From Hygrophila difformis (lineage: Eukaryota > Streptophyta > Magnoliopsida > Lamiales > Acanthaceae): DNA of 64,000 nt. The stretch is taken from NCBI GenBank assembly GCA_030278955.1, contig JAOANR010000002.1, positions 13,724,238 through 13,788,237 of the forward strand, written 5' to 3'. Shown piece after piece: positions 49,587-61,509 of this stretch; position 1 is the first letter of the stretch, and each line of letters opens with the position of its first letter. Under the pieces are notes generated by a model that searched no databases, was not told where the DNA came from, and saw only the letters and a list, made by a program, of their open reading frames with translations. Both the position numbers and the translations under genes were made by a program.

Positions 49587-50241
49587 TGACAGTCCCTGAG
49601 TAGGTTGTTAACGCGATGTATTGGCAACACACACAATTGCAGAAATATAAGAACACAATTGTTTGTTGACCCGGTTCGGACCTCCTGTCCTACATCCGGG
49701 GGATTCCAATCCAGGCGAAGATTACTCAACTATGAATAAGAACAAACACAAGACTTGAGACCAATCCTGTTAACTCGATCTAGAAGCTGAAACTCTCCCC
49801 CTCAACTTCTAATCTCCCTAACTAGAATTACAGAGACAATCTTGTTGTTCCTTCAACCTGTTGACGACCCTGAATCAAGAATCCTTTAAGCTATATCAAG
49901 AAGACTCCCTCTCCTTGATTTACAACTCGATCTAAGCGATATACAGTGAATTACAATACAATTCTATCAAGAACAAAAACTCTCAAAACATCTCAAAATG
50001 AAGAACAAGTTTTTGACTCTTGATGTATATCTTCTAAAACACAACTAAGCTCTCTTGGTAGAATATTGAAGATAAAACTCTCAAAGTAAAGACTGACTCA
50101 AAGACTATTTATAAACTAAGAACGTTCTGGTCTTTGAGTCCGGGTGCTGGTGAAGCTTTGATCTTTAAAACCATAACTGTATCGTTGTTAGAGCATTGCA
50201 ATGACACCCAAATGATTCTGCATGAAATGTTAGTGCCAACA
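49587..50241 (-). repeat. Copia 5' LTR (upstream edge uncertain)
   Basis: On the minus strand it ends ...CTGTCA just before the PBS. A TTTATAAATAG promoter box lies at about 50104-50115, as expected for the U3/R border. The outer edge cannot be confirmed without a second LTR. Confidence 0.6.
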
Positions 50242-50797
50242 TATACATACTTAAATAAAAGAAGAAATCCATGACAGTAACATATATTCTTTTCTACCCT
50301 CAATTTAAGTAAAACTCTTTTTCTGCCCGAAAAGAAGAGAAAATCCTTACGATATTAGAGTTGCTTGAACGAATCCGACTAAAGACATCTGAGTGGCGAT
50401 CGAAACCCATTCCATTGGGCCTCGAATAAATTTGAGCAGATCACGTTCTAGTACAGGTCTTGGACAGGTGTTGGACACGCTTACAATAGATCTAGGGTTC
50501 ACAAATGAAAATCAGACTCAAATAAGCTTGGTTGGAATTGCAGGTCTTGGACAGACTTGGGAAATAGAATTCTACTGGAATGGAAACCTTGTTACATATT
50601 TTTTTTATATACTTATCACTCTACTATCGAACCTATCGACTATCGCCATATTGTCGCCACGGCGGCCTCCATACCGTCATTGCGGTATGGCGGTGCACAG
50701 GCGCTGCGCTACAACCGGAGCACCTAACCACAATGACTAAAAACTCATCCCACTCCTTTCCTAAATATTATCATCTATCTATCTATATATCTATCTA
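50242..50797. other. Flank between copia LTR and Helitron
   Basis: Mixed-composition DNA with a GC-richer patch near 50650-50720 (cggcggcctcc, gcggtatggcggtg). No gene supported. Confidence 0.4.
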
Positions 50798-53286
50798 TCT
50801 ATATTATAATAAATCCTGGAATTATTTTTTTTCCAGACTACCTGTTATACCCTTCTCCATTCTTGCCTATTTTCCTTATAAAATAATATTATATTTTGGG
50901 TATAAATGTAATAAATCCTTTTGTTTTTTTATTTTATTCTTCCAGTTGAATTGATACACAATTGTGTATTTCTGTTAATTTTTGCCCTTATTCAAGACAT
51001 TTCCGGAGTTGACTCAACAAAGCTAGGCAATGAGCTAGAATCCTTTAATATCATCATTCATAGCACTTCAATAATATTAAATTTTCCACTGTTTTTTATG
51101 ACATGGCTAAAATTTTCCTTTCTTTAATCTGTGTGTTCCATTACTCATAATTCAACATGCTTTTCATGTATTGTCATTCTCATGCTTAGCTTTGCACTGC
51201 AATACAGATGTTGAATCTAAAAGTATTTGAAGCTTTATTATGCACTATATTATTACGTAACCAAATCTACAACTCTTGGGATACACCAGTTATGCCTTTT
51301 TTCTATTTTGATTTGATTTGAAATTTTAAATATTGGGTTTTAGGAATAATCATGCAGAATATACAATAAAATTTTGTTGTTTGTCTTCCTTTGTGGACAA
51401 GTAATGGTATCAGTCTACAATGGCTACTCGCTGTCAATTTCTTGAACAATGTTGTATAAATAATTAAAGTAGATTAGTTCAAATCTAAATGTGATCTTAA
51501 AAGTCAAACACAATATTGTTAACAAACAATGAGCATCCTGGTCCGGAAATTGTTATATGCCATTGCTAATATGTAATCTGTCATCCCAGATCACTTTGAA
51601 ATCTCACATCGAAAAATACATGTTTTGCCCAGTTCTTGGTGTTTTAGGCATCTATTTACAATATGATTGATGGTGTCTAATTGTATTGTTGATTTTTGTA
51701 ATTGCTGTTATAATTTTATTAATTTTATAGGCATTTCTTTGATTTCACGTGGGAAGATATTGTTTAACTGAATGGATTGATTTTGTTTTCGGGTGAAGAT
51801 ATAAAGTCTTTTTACAATTATATGAAGAGACACTATAAGTTGTTGTTATAAAGTCTTTTTGCTCTAATTTATAACACTATTTAATAGTGTGTATTTTATT
51901 CTTATAGTTTAAAGTTAGAAATTTATAATGAATACATTTAACTTTTTTTTTTTTTTTTTTACCACGTGTCACCGATAAGATCAAGCTAGCAGATGGGGAA
52001 TAGCAAGTGTCGGCGAATAACTATAGCCAAGGGCTGGAACGACATTCTTTTCATACTGAGCTGCTTGCTCTATGAGGTAACCTTTTTTATGCAGCTTACC
52101 CACACAGTGTTAAGAAATAATCTCTATTCTATTTTTCCGTTCTTATTTGCATTTTTGTTCTTCATCCTATGTTTCATTCTTGATATTATTTGTTCGGTTT
52201 GAAGATTTTTATCCAATTGAAATCAATTGGTTTTTAGTTTGATTTTTTTTGTTTTTTTTTTTCCAGATTCATTGGTTTGTTTGACATCAATTGGGATTTT
52301 TGATTCTTGGGTTTGGTTTGTGTTCAAATTTGTGTGTTTTTGGTGGTGTAAGTTTCTAGATTGATTCCCATAATTAATTTGATTTCTATGCAGGCTTACC
52401 CATACAGTTTTAAGAAATGATCTTTAAAATATTTTTTAATTTTTTTTTTTTGCATTTTTGTTTTCATCCTATATTTTGTTCTTGATGTCACTTGTTTTGT
52501 TCGAAGATGTTTATCCTATTAAAATCAATTGGTTTTTAGTTAGATTTTTCTGATTCATTGGTTTGTTAGAAATCAATTGTGATTTTTTTTTTTTTTTTAA
52601 TTTTGGGTTTGGTTTGTTTTCAGTATGTAGTTTTTAGTGGTGTAAGTTTCTAGATTGATTCCCATAATTCGTTTAATTTCAAATCAGGTTTACCCACACG
52701 GTTTTGTTTTTATTTTCTATTAAGGTACAAGGATTCTGAGGGAATGCATGATTTCACTCTGCCCTGTTGCCCCGAACATCTAAGATTTCTCTGATGCCTT
52801 TTCTGGTAATGGAAAGTCATAAAACCTACTTAAGAATGTGTAGGAAGGGAAGGGTTGTCTTATTTTACTTCCGTTTTATGCTTTTCAGTTCTACGAAATA
52901 AGAAAACCATGCTTTAATGTGTAATTTTATTTAGAAATAATATTTTACCAAGTTCCATTAATCACATTAGGTATAATCTCAATGTATCTTTTCCTCTTCT
53001 ATTATTGTGTTTTGCCTTCTGTTAAGATCTGAAGCTTTTTATATTATGAGATATATGTGTTTATATGCAAGACATCGCATAATCCCTCTTATTGGATTCA
53101 TTGGTCTTTGGCAATTGAAAATCAATCAAGGATTTGACAAAGAAATAAATGATGCTACTAAATTAAAAAAGGATTATATTTTACCCATTGTGTAATTCTA
53201 AAACGTTTATTTAACAATCTCTACAATAAAGATTATATTTATAAAAAAAACTTTGCCCGTGCGCAATGCGCGGTAAAACATACTAG
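50798..53286 (+). mobile_element. Non-autonomous Helitron, about 2.5 kb
   Basis: The 5' end is A|TCTATATTATAATAAATCC after a TCTA microsatellite (the exact TC could be 4-8 bp earlier). The 3' end at 53254-53286 has a GC hairpin (cccgtgcgcaatgcgcgg), then aaaacata and CTAG, followed by a host T. A|T insertion, CTAG and a subterminal hairpin are the Helitron hallmarks. No helicase or RPA coding. A tandem array of roughly 300-bp units occupies 52090-52700. Confidence 0.85.
52090..52700. repeat. Three roughly 300-bp tandem units inside the Helitron
   Basis: The starts 'gcttacccacacagtgtt' (about 52095), 'gcttacccatacagtttt' (about 52394) and 'tttacccacacggtttt' (about 52688) recur. Between them 'aatcaattggtttttagt', 'attcattggtttgtt' and 'gtgtaagtttctagattgattccc' are shared. 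The third unit is truncated. Confidence 0.8.
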
Positions 53287-53384
53287 TTAATTAGAAATTC
53301 TTAAAATCCTCACGGTAAAAGAATTTTACGTTCATCATTTACTTGTGAAGTTGATGAAGTGATAGAAGAGTGGGAAATTATTAA

Positions 53385-53565
53385 CACGTTTGATGCATTA
53401 GAACAAAATATTTCATTATGTTATGATATTTGGAGAGATCATCGGCAAGAACTTCTTTTATGGGTATCACTTGTCATTTTATTGATAATTCTTCACTTAT
53501 AAAAAGATTAATTTCATATGAAAGAATTTCATCGCGAATACAATAGACAAAATATTGCTTTGAAA
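53385..53565 (+). pseudogene. hAT transposase fragment, decayed
   Basis: Short plus-strand readings resemble the hAT transposase core: ISLCYDIW (compare SLTxDIW) and, in a shifted frame, ITCHFIDNSSLIKRLISYER (compare TxHFIDxxWxLxKRIIxF). At least one frameshift and a stop are present. It lies in the 420-bp spacer between two oppositely oriented Helitron 3' ends. Confidence 0.5.
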
Positions 53566-53707
53566 TACGTTCAATATTGTAAGAATAGGTTTGCTCACCA
53601 ATTTTTTTTTTTTTTTTTTTTTTCTATTCAGTCCATAATGCAAGTGCTAATTATATGACTAGTGTAGATATTTTTTCAAATTCCATTTTGTGGTAAATTT
53701 CTTTATA

Positions 53708-53745
53708 CTAGCTTTTTTGACCCGCGCGTTGCGCACGGGCGTGTT
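53708..53745 (-). mobile_element. Helitron 3' terminus, minus strand
   Basis: On the plus strand: A then CTAG (53708-53711), 10 bp, then the hairpin cccgcgcgttgcgcacggg. Read on the minus strand this is hairpin, spacer, CTAG, T. The element extends to higher coordinates. Its 5' TC end was not found and may be split by the LINE at 56310. Confidence 0.75.
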
Positions 53746-54014
53746 ATTTTCTTTCGTATTATGAATAGAACTAATAATTTTTTAATTGGATGAACAAAAT
53801 AAATACGTAGAAGTTTAGAGTATAGAATTTGGAATTCATAATGAATGATAGTTTTAAATTGTGATAGTTTTGAGTAATGGTTTAGAGTTTAGAATTCAAA
53901 AGATAAAAGTTGGGGGAGAAAGAGTTTAGAGTTTAACAATCGAGTTTGAAATTTCATTGTTAAAATAGAAAATATTTATTATTTATCAAGCTAATAGCAT
54001 GTCAACTATATAAT

Positions 54015-54437
54015 TCAGCTAGGCTTTCCATCTTCTAGAATTATAAATTCAAGTACTTCAGCTACCAATGGTGGATAGTATTCTCTCAAATGTTTAAACA
54101 ATGTATTATATGTGAAGGAATCAAGTTGAATTCCTCGATCGAACAATTCCTTGTACAACTTGAAAATATCCTGGTGACAATACACATTCATTAAAATGGT
54201 GTATGTGTATTTATTAGGAGATATTCCTTTTATTTGCATTTCAGAAAGCAACTTATAATTCTCATATACTTTTCCAATTTTGCAAAGGCCATTTAATATA
54301 GCATTATATTTGATCACATTCGGGGAAATACCTTTTTCCAGCATTATTGAGAAATATACAAATGCTTGTTCTAATGGTTCTTCAGCAGTATGTGCATGAA
54401 TTAATATACCTTTCTCCATCTTTAACGTGCCCAACAC
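54015..54437 (-). pseudogene. Pentatricopeptide-repeat (PPR) protein fragment, 140 aa
   Basis: About three PPR units: EKGISPNVIKYNAILNGLC, EMQIKGISPNKYTYTILMN and a weaker one with RGIQLDSFTYNTLFKHL, ending at a TAG. PPR proteins bind organellar RNA and are usually 400-900 aa long, so this is a C-terminal piece without targeting peptide or upstream repeats. It lies 300 bp inside a Helitron 3' end, on the Helitron's own coding strand, which suggests gene capture. Confidence 0.8.
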
Positions 54438-56294
54438 ACACTATTTACCCATACAACAACAAAATCACTGAAAGAATATTGGCCACAATCTTTCCTACTT
54501 TCAAATATTTTGTTCTTAAACTCAATACAGGGCAACAACAAACTCTAACACAAATATAATATTAATAAATAAAAAAAAAGGTCAGACCAACATGTTTGCA
54601 CTTTATTCAGAGAAATTCTACTCAAAGTTTCACATTTGCGGGTTTGAATAAGTTTCACATGTGAGAGTCCCATGTGGCTTTCAGGCCGAAAAAAAAATTT
54701 ACAATAAAACACACTAAATTACCCTTTTGAAGGCGTTCAATTTCGTGGGGAGGGAGACTAAACTCATTCATGTTTAAACTATAATTGGATAAAAAAAATT
54801 AGATATCGACATCCCTTATTTAGGAAAATCATAAAAGTACAAACAAATGACATAATAGAAATTATATATCAATATTTCGTAATTTCATTAGACAACACTA
54901 TTTATATTTGCATGTTTATTCACCTGGGATCTTGCAAATAAAGATCACAGGTGAGTGATCTACTAGAAGTTATTTTATAAACAAATATGTAGACTATAAA
55001 AGAGGGTTAGGGGTGTTATACCTTATGGGGTAGGTGAGCATCAAGCAATATTGATCGGTCAAATATAAAGATGATCCAACTATGGAAAAACAGACAACAT
55101 CAGAGGAATTTTATTTTTATTTCGAATGAAGCTGCAATGGAGCTGAGTTTAGATGAACAACAAAAGATTAGAAACATATACATCATGAAAAAGCAATTGA
55201 GAATAATACGGTAATTTTGCTTCCCCCTCTTCTCTTTATACATCTATGATCTATGATTTGCCATTTGCTTCTCTAATCCACCATAAAACAACCTCCACCA
55301 TCAGAATTTAGATTTATTCTGCATATAAATGCAGTAAACGTCTTAACATTCTCATTTATTTCTGTTCATTCTAGGATTGATCGACTAAATTATCTGCCAT
55401 GTTCCATCTTTACTTTTTTATTTTAAAGAGAGCAAATTATGTACTTCTGTGTCAGAATTTCTATTGTACTGATAGAGGCAAATTGTTGTTTCTATTCAAT
55501 TCAATGCTTTGTTTTATCTATTTCAGAATCTAAGAGATTAAGTAAAACAGAAAAGCTATGTGATATATTTACATACAGAGAAGGCAACTGCCAAGATTTC
55601 ACTCCCCTTTATCCCTTTGTAATTTGTGTGGCATGGGCTCCCGCGATCATTTCCTAGTTTGTATAGACTGTTCAGAAAAAAAAAAAAACTAAAATATTTA
55701 TTTTTGTTTGAATATATAATATTATGCTTTTCTTTTTATTATGTTATGTTTTGAAGATGAATTAATTAATACTTTAAGATTAATAGAATTAATTATATTA
55801 TTATATTTTTTTGTTTGAATATAATATAATGCTATATTTTGTTTATACATTATGCTATTTTTTCTTTTATAAGAATATCGATATATATATATATATATAT
55901 ATTGAGTAATAAGAGAAACGAAACATTTAAATAATTTTTTGGTTAAATTTTACTATACTTGATTAAATGTTTAGATTTAATTATCAAATACATATGTTCA
56001 CAATATTTTTTGAATAATTATTTTTTCTTTATATTATGTGGTTTATTATATTATTTTCTTATAACCAACAATAGTTGGCTTGAGTGGATTTGAAACTTGT
56101 GTATGCAAAAAACTGCTTTAGGATAGACGCCCGTAATTGCCCGTGTGGCTTGGGGATACCCAATTTCTCCAATAATTATGTTATTATGATAAGAATTAAT
56201 TCAAATTAAACATAATACCAAAAATTAAGATTAAAATTTGATTAAAATTTTCTATAGCAGAATAATTTCATTTAAATATATATTTTGATAAATT
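54438..56294. other. AT-rich interval, nothing coding
   Basis: No family recognised. Microsatellite-like (TA)n at 55881-55902. It is probably the interior of the Helitron whose 3' end is at 53708. Confidence 0.4.
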
Positions 56295-56303
56295 AACTAA
56301 ACT

Positions 56304-59300
56304 ATGGTTGGGGGTGATGTTGCGGACGAGGCGAGGGTGGCTTGGGTGGAAAAGAAAAAAGAGCTCAAGATGACATGGTTAGCCGAAGAGCAGAGATGGC
56401 TTCAAAAATCAAGGCTTCAATGGGTTAAGGAAGGTGACAACAACACCAGGTTTTTTCACACGGTCACTTCTATCAACAGACGGCGGAACTTTTTAGGGGC
56501 GATAAAAGTTAACGGTGTAATGGTGGATGATCCGTTGGTAGGGAAAGATAAGGCATTTGAGTTCTTCCAAGCGGCCTTCAGTCGACAAGAGGAGGATCTT
56601 TTCTATCTAGAAAATTAAGGGGATGGCAGATTAGGTGAACAAGACTGTGGCTGGCTTGAGCGATGCTTTACAGAAGAGGAGGTGAGAGAGGCGGTCTGGT
56701 GCTGTGATGGCAACAAGGCCCCCGGCCCTGACGGTTTTAATTTGGGTTTTTTTAAGAAGTTTTGGGGATTATTGAAAGGGGAGGTGATGGAATTATTTCA
56801 CAGATTTGAGAACGAGGGCTCATTACCAAAGGAATTAGGAGGCTCATTCATCACACTAATTCCAAAAACTGATTCTCCCATGGATTTTAGGGACTTCAGA
56901 CCCATATCTTTGGTGGGGAGTTTATATAAAATCGTATCGAAGGTTCTTTCAAGACGGCTACAGTGTGTTATTGATAAAAAGTAGTTGGTCCCTCGCAAAT
57001 GGCGTTTGTAAAAGGGAGGCAAATTTTGGATGGGGTCTTGGTGGCTGCAGAAATCATACACTCCACAAAGGTCTCACGGCGCAGGGGCTTCGTAGTGAAG
57101 CTTGACTTCGCTAAGGCGTATGATAATATATCTTGGTCTGCTTTGTTTAGAGTGTTAGAGGTTATGAGGTTCGGGGAAAAATGGATTCATTGGATCAAAG
57201 AGTGTGTGACCAAGGCCTCGGCAGCAGTGCTTATTAACGGCTCCCCAACAAAATTTTTTAAACTTCAGAAGGGGTTGAGACAAGGAGATCCGATCTCTCC
57301 TTATCTCTTCGTCTTAATGGCGGAAGTATTGAACATGAAGTTCACTCGTGCGTTTGAGTTGGGGATTTTTTCGGGCCTGAGGACAGGGGATGAGGGTCCA
57401 GTGATATCATTGCTACAATATGCAGATGACACATTACTATTTTGGAAGGCGACATTGACCAAGTGGTGGTTATCAAGAGAATTCTTAGATGTATAACCTT
57501 GACAACAGGCTTGAGAATTAATTACCACAAAAGTAGTATTATCGGTATAAATTGCTCGGAGGAGCAGGTGACAGTGGCTGCCACTTTACTGGGGTGTGAA
57601 ATTGGGGTTTGGCCATTAAAGTATCTGGGTATTCCTATCGGAGGAAGAGTAAATGGTACATAAATTTGGCGTCCGGTTTTGGGAAAGGTCGAGAAAAGGT
57701 TATCCGGGTGGAAGGGAAGAATGCTAACTCAAGCAGGAAGGTTGTGCTTAATTAAGTCAGTGTTAAACAGTCTACCGGTTTATTATTTATCTATCTTCGA
57801 AGTCCCAAAGGCTGTAGCAGATCAATTGGAAAAATTGAAGAGACATTTCTTTTGGGAATGGGGTGGGGATAGGAAATTGCACACGATTTGTTGGGAAAAA
57901 CTCTGTTCTCATAAGGATGATGGTGGGTTGCAAATTTGGAACGTCCAACATTTTAATATGGCGTTATTGTTAAAGTGGAAATGGAGGTTCGGTCGAGAAA
58001 ACTCGTTATGGAAAGAAGTGATCAACGCTAAATATTATGCGGGGTTAGATCCATTGGTGCCGGATTCAAGCATTAGGAACTCCTTATGGGGCAGCATATG
58101 CAAGGCGTGGGGGGCTGCTGGTGTGGAATCAAATGAAAACAGGTACAAAATTCTTGTTGGTAATGGACTTCGGACTCGGTTTTGGCTTGATAGGTGGGTG
58201 GAAGGAGGGCGGGCGTTGAGGGAGATGTTCCCCCGTATTTATGCACTAGCGGTTGATAAGGGTGGCACAGTTGCTGAGGCAGGGAGTTGGAGAGGACTGG
58301 AGTGGGTATGGAGCATCCAGCTTTGAAGGCGTGTGTTTGATTGGGAAGAGGGGGTTTGGAATTCTTTCTTGATGATGATTGATAGACAGCCGATGTGTAG
58401 GTTCTTGGAGGATAGAGCTTGCTGGATTGGGGAGGGGAACGGGATTTTCTCCACAAGATCTTGTTGGAAACGTTGCACTGGTGAATTGGTGGAAGAGGAC
58501 AGACGGATGTGGAGAGGGCTGTGGGACATTAAATGCCCGATGAAAGTTAAAATTTTAACATGGAAGCATATCCAAGGTGGACTCCCTGTTTGCCGTACCC
58601 TTGCCTTGAGAAATTGCTTACAGGTATCAAATGCTTTTTGCCCATTCTGTGAAAAAACAATAGAGTCTGAAGATCATCTATTTAGTCAATGTGATTTGGT
58701 TGTTAATATCTGGTATAAGGCTGTTGCATGGTTTAGCTTTGATTGGGTTATACCTGGTACTATTAAGAAGTTGCTGTGTTGGTGGATTGGCTTTGATCCA
58801 AAGAAAGGAAAGAGGCTGGTGTGGTGTGTAACTGGGATAGCAGTGATTTGGACGGTTTGGAAATGGAGAAATGAAGTTATTTTCAAGAATAGACAAGTGA
58901 ACAATAAGGAAATTATTGAAGAAATTAAATGGAGAGTTGTATTGTGGTGGAAGGTGGAGGAGAGTCACTCGGAGGAGAATTTGGTAAGCTTGGATAACAA
59001 TTTTCCAGAAACCTTGTTCAGAGTCAGCGGCAAGGGCTTCAAAATCCCTCGTATTGGGTTAGTGTGGGAGAGGCCTCAACCGGGATGGTGGAAGATAAAT
59101 ACGGATGGGTCTTCTTTGGGGAATCCCGGACCGGCTGGTATTGGAGGGGTCATTAGGGATGACAAGGGGAGGTAATATTCATATTGTCGGACTTCATAGG
59201 ATGCACCGACTCGAATGTGGCCGAACTCACAGCGGTCAATAGGGTATGTCAAGCTCTCCTTCGCGACTACTTATCTTTGAATGTGATTCCGTCAACGTAG

Positions 59301-59494
59301 TGAGTTGGCTCAACGAACCAGAATCTGTGCCTTGGAGGCTTCATCATTTATTGGCTCCTATTATGGCGGTGACAAGGTTTGCGGGGGTGGTGAGAACGCA
59401 ACATATTTTCAGAGAACGCAACAGCTTGGCTGATCAATGGGCGAGGAATGGGGCATCCGGTGGTGGCAGGATCGAAGAATGGTGCAAGAGTTGA
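56304..59494 (+). pseudogene. LINE ORF2: reverse transcriptase, zf-RVT and RNase H, broken
   Basis: Segments in order: KEGDNNTRFFH; the RT core with NKAPGPDGFNLGFFKKFWG, FRPISLVGSLYKIVSKVL, GRQILDGVL, KLDFAKAYDNISW, GLRQGDPISPYLFVL and the catalytic YADDTLLF; the thumb (YLGIPIGG); zf-RVT (CPMKVKILTWK, NAFCPFCEKTIESEDHLF); and RNase H (WWKINTDGSSLGNPGPAGIG, then FECDSVNVVSWL). Stops near 56616, 56982, 57661, 58324 and 59173 and frameshifts near 57440 and 59200 make it inactive. The C-terminal RNase H is a feature of plant L1-clade LINEs. Confidence 0.92.
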
Positions 59495-60996
59495 GTATGC
59501 TGACTACTGAAGAGATTGGTTATGATTGTCTGTGTAGCATTAAAGAAATCGAGGCTGGATGGGGTATATGCAGGCCGAAGATCTAGTAAGATGGCTGGTT
59601 GGTGTGAAGCTGCCGAGCGATCTGTGGTGGAAAGGGATGCTTTGTTGAGGAGGATGCTGCTGCTATGTTTGGAGATCCATTACGCTTTGTTGAGAAGGCT
59701 GCTGCTGCTGCTGCTGCTGCTGCTATGTTCGGAGTTCCACTATGTGCTACGGGACTGGTGGTTTCTTGCAATGCAAAGTTGAGTCAGTCGTAAAATTACC
59801 CGGTGAGATCTGAACCTTGTGTTTGTTTAATGTATGCATATGAGGTGATCATTTCGATATTCTTTGAACTTGACTAATCATACACATTGAGCTTGCATCT
59901 ACTCATTTTAAGTGTAATCGAAAGTAAAGGGTACTATGACTATCCCGGTTGCCTATAATTACCCCATTCTACCTTTTTTTCAGCCCACATCCTGTCCTTG
60001 AATCTCTAGCTCAGTCCTAGGTCTTGCCATACATATTTCTTTGAGTTGTTGGGATGATTAGGTAATACTCATGAATCTCTAAATGAAAATTCTTTGAGAT
60101 ATTGCAATTTTGTGTTTCGGGATTGTCAAGATGTTGGTAGTTTGCTAGAAGTGTGTGGGAGTGATACTATCAGTATGGGATTGGGTGGTTTATTTGGTTG
60201 GATTCTGTGGTCGAAGACGAGAAGTATAGTGATTGATCAAGCCTGATGTTTAGGCTATTGGTTATTTGGCAGTCCCTTGAAAAAATAAAAGAAAAAAATA
60301 GTAAAAAAAAAAAAAGAGTAAGATTTAGCATAAATGAACAAAAAAAAAAAAGGAGGAGTTCTTGATTTGTTAGCAAGGGGCAGCTTAAATCAGAAGAGCT
60401 TCTAGAAAGTTTGTAGTGAGAGTTGAGTTGAGCTTCGTGATTTCTTGAGTGTTATGCAGATGGGCTTGGATGTCACTTGACTTGATAGGTAGGACGACAG
60501 ATTGAGGGGTGGCAACACGTTTAGAATCTCTGTATGATTATGTCACAGTCCCTTTGCTGTTTCAATGCACTGCTTTTGAAGCAAGTTTATGGGATTGATC
60601 TTTGATTCACCAACCTCATTGCTGCAACCTCATTGCTGCTGATGCTTCTAAGATGATATGTTATATGAGCTGATGGTTGAAGATGGACGCGGATACTATT
60701 AATTGAAGGGAGCAGGTCCATGCTGATCTTTGCTAGACTGTGTGACGCATTACTGCTGGGTTTGGTCAGTGAGTAATATGTTTATGTTGACCTGACCTCT
60801 TATGCTATGTGGAGGGATAGGGTCCCTAATTTAGGTATTTGTTCTGTCCTATTTCTGCCATGATTTCTTGATTTGTCCTATTTCTGCCATGAGTTGTTGA
60901 GCGATGGTTAGTGTGTGTAATTGTTATTGTAATTGTTGAAGACCTGTATGGGTGTGGAAATAAAAGCTTTATCCTCAAAAAAAAAAAAAAAAAAAA
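56310..60996 (+). mobile_element. L1-type LINE, 5'-truncated, with poly(A) tail
   Basis: It starts directly after the left target duplication inside ORF2, upstream of the reverse transcriptase. ORF1 and the endonuclease are missing. The 3' UTR (59495-60976) has an AATAAA signal at about 60958 and a poly(A) tail of roughly 20. A (GCT)n run of eight repeats sits near 59700. 5' truncation with TSD and poly(A) is the normal product of target-primed reverse transcription. Confidence 0.92.
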
Positions 60997-61509
60997 AACT
61001 AAAGTATGGTTAGAATTAATTAAAATTTTAATTTATCATATTGATTTAGATGAATACTTATTAATACTTTAGTTTTTCTCTAGCCTCTATAGGTTGTGAA
61101 TAGTAAAAAATACTTTAGACTCAAATTTTAATATAACTAATCTAATACTAGTAAATAACCCGTCGAGACTCGACGGGCATAACTTTATTTTTTATATAAT
61201 ATATATACTTATATTATATAAAGGAATAATAAATTATATTTTGAGTTATGAAAAATGTGTAACGATTTTTTATACATTCAAAAGAGGATTTATATGATAA
61301 TATAATTTCATTATTTTTAAAATTAACAAATACATCATATACGGTATTCTTTAGCTTCTGTGGCTTGTCCAGTACAAATCTAACGATCAATAAAAATAAC
61401 TATTAAATAATATTTTTATTTGATTTGAAATTTAAATTAAGATAAAATAAAATTTAAAAATAAGTATTAAGCATAATATGAAAATTTTCTTAACAATTTG
61501 CTGAAAATT

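Larger units (their letters stand above)
44486..50241 (-). mobile_element. Ty1/copia retrotransposon (SIRE/Tork-like), no visible 3' LTR
   Basis: Minus-strand element: probable 5' LTR about 50241-49587, initiator-Met tRNA primer-binding site 49584-49571, leader, and Gag-Pol 49535-44486. The right-hand LTR edge at 50241 (TGTTGGCACTAAC on the minus strand) is a guess; a longer LTR reaching about 50370 is possible. The 3' LTR is absent before the Athila LTR at 44166. Either it was deleted, or Athila inserted near it and the rest lies in the gap at 26570-27069. Confidence 0.75.
56295..61011. repeat. Target-site duplication flanking the LINE
   Basis: aactaaactatggtt at 56295-56309 and aactaaagtatggtt at 60997-61011, one mismatch in 15. 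The right copy directly follows the poly(A) tail. Confidence 0.85.

Noticed and set aside
59700..59727. GCT triplet run as a coding repeat
   Set aside because: It lies in the LINE 3' region after the RNase H domain, in a decayed frame; it is a simple microsatellite.
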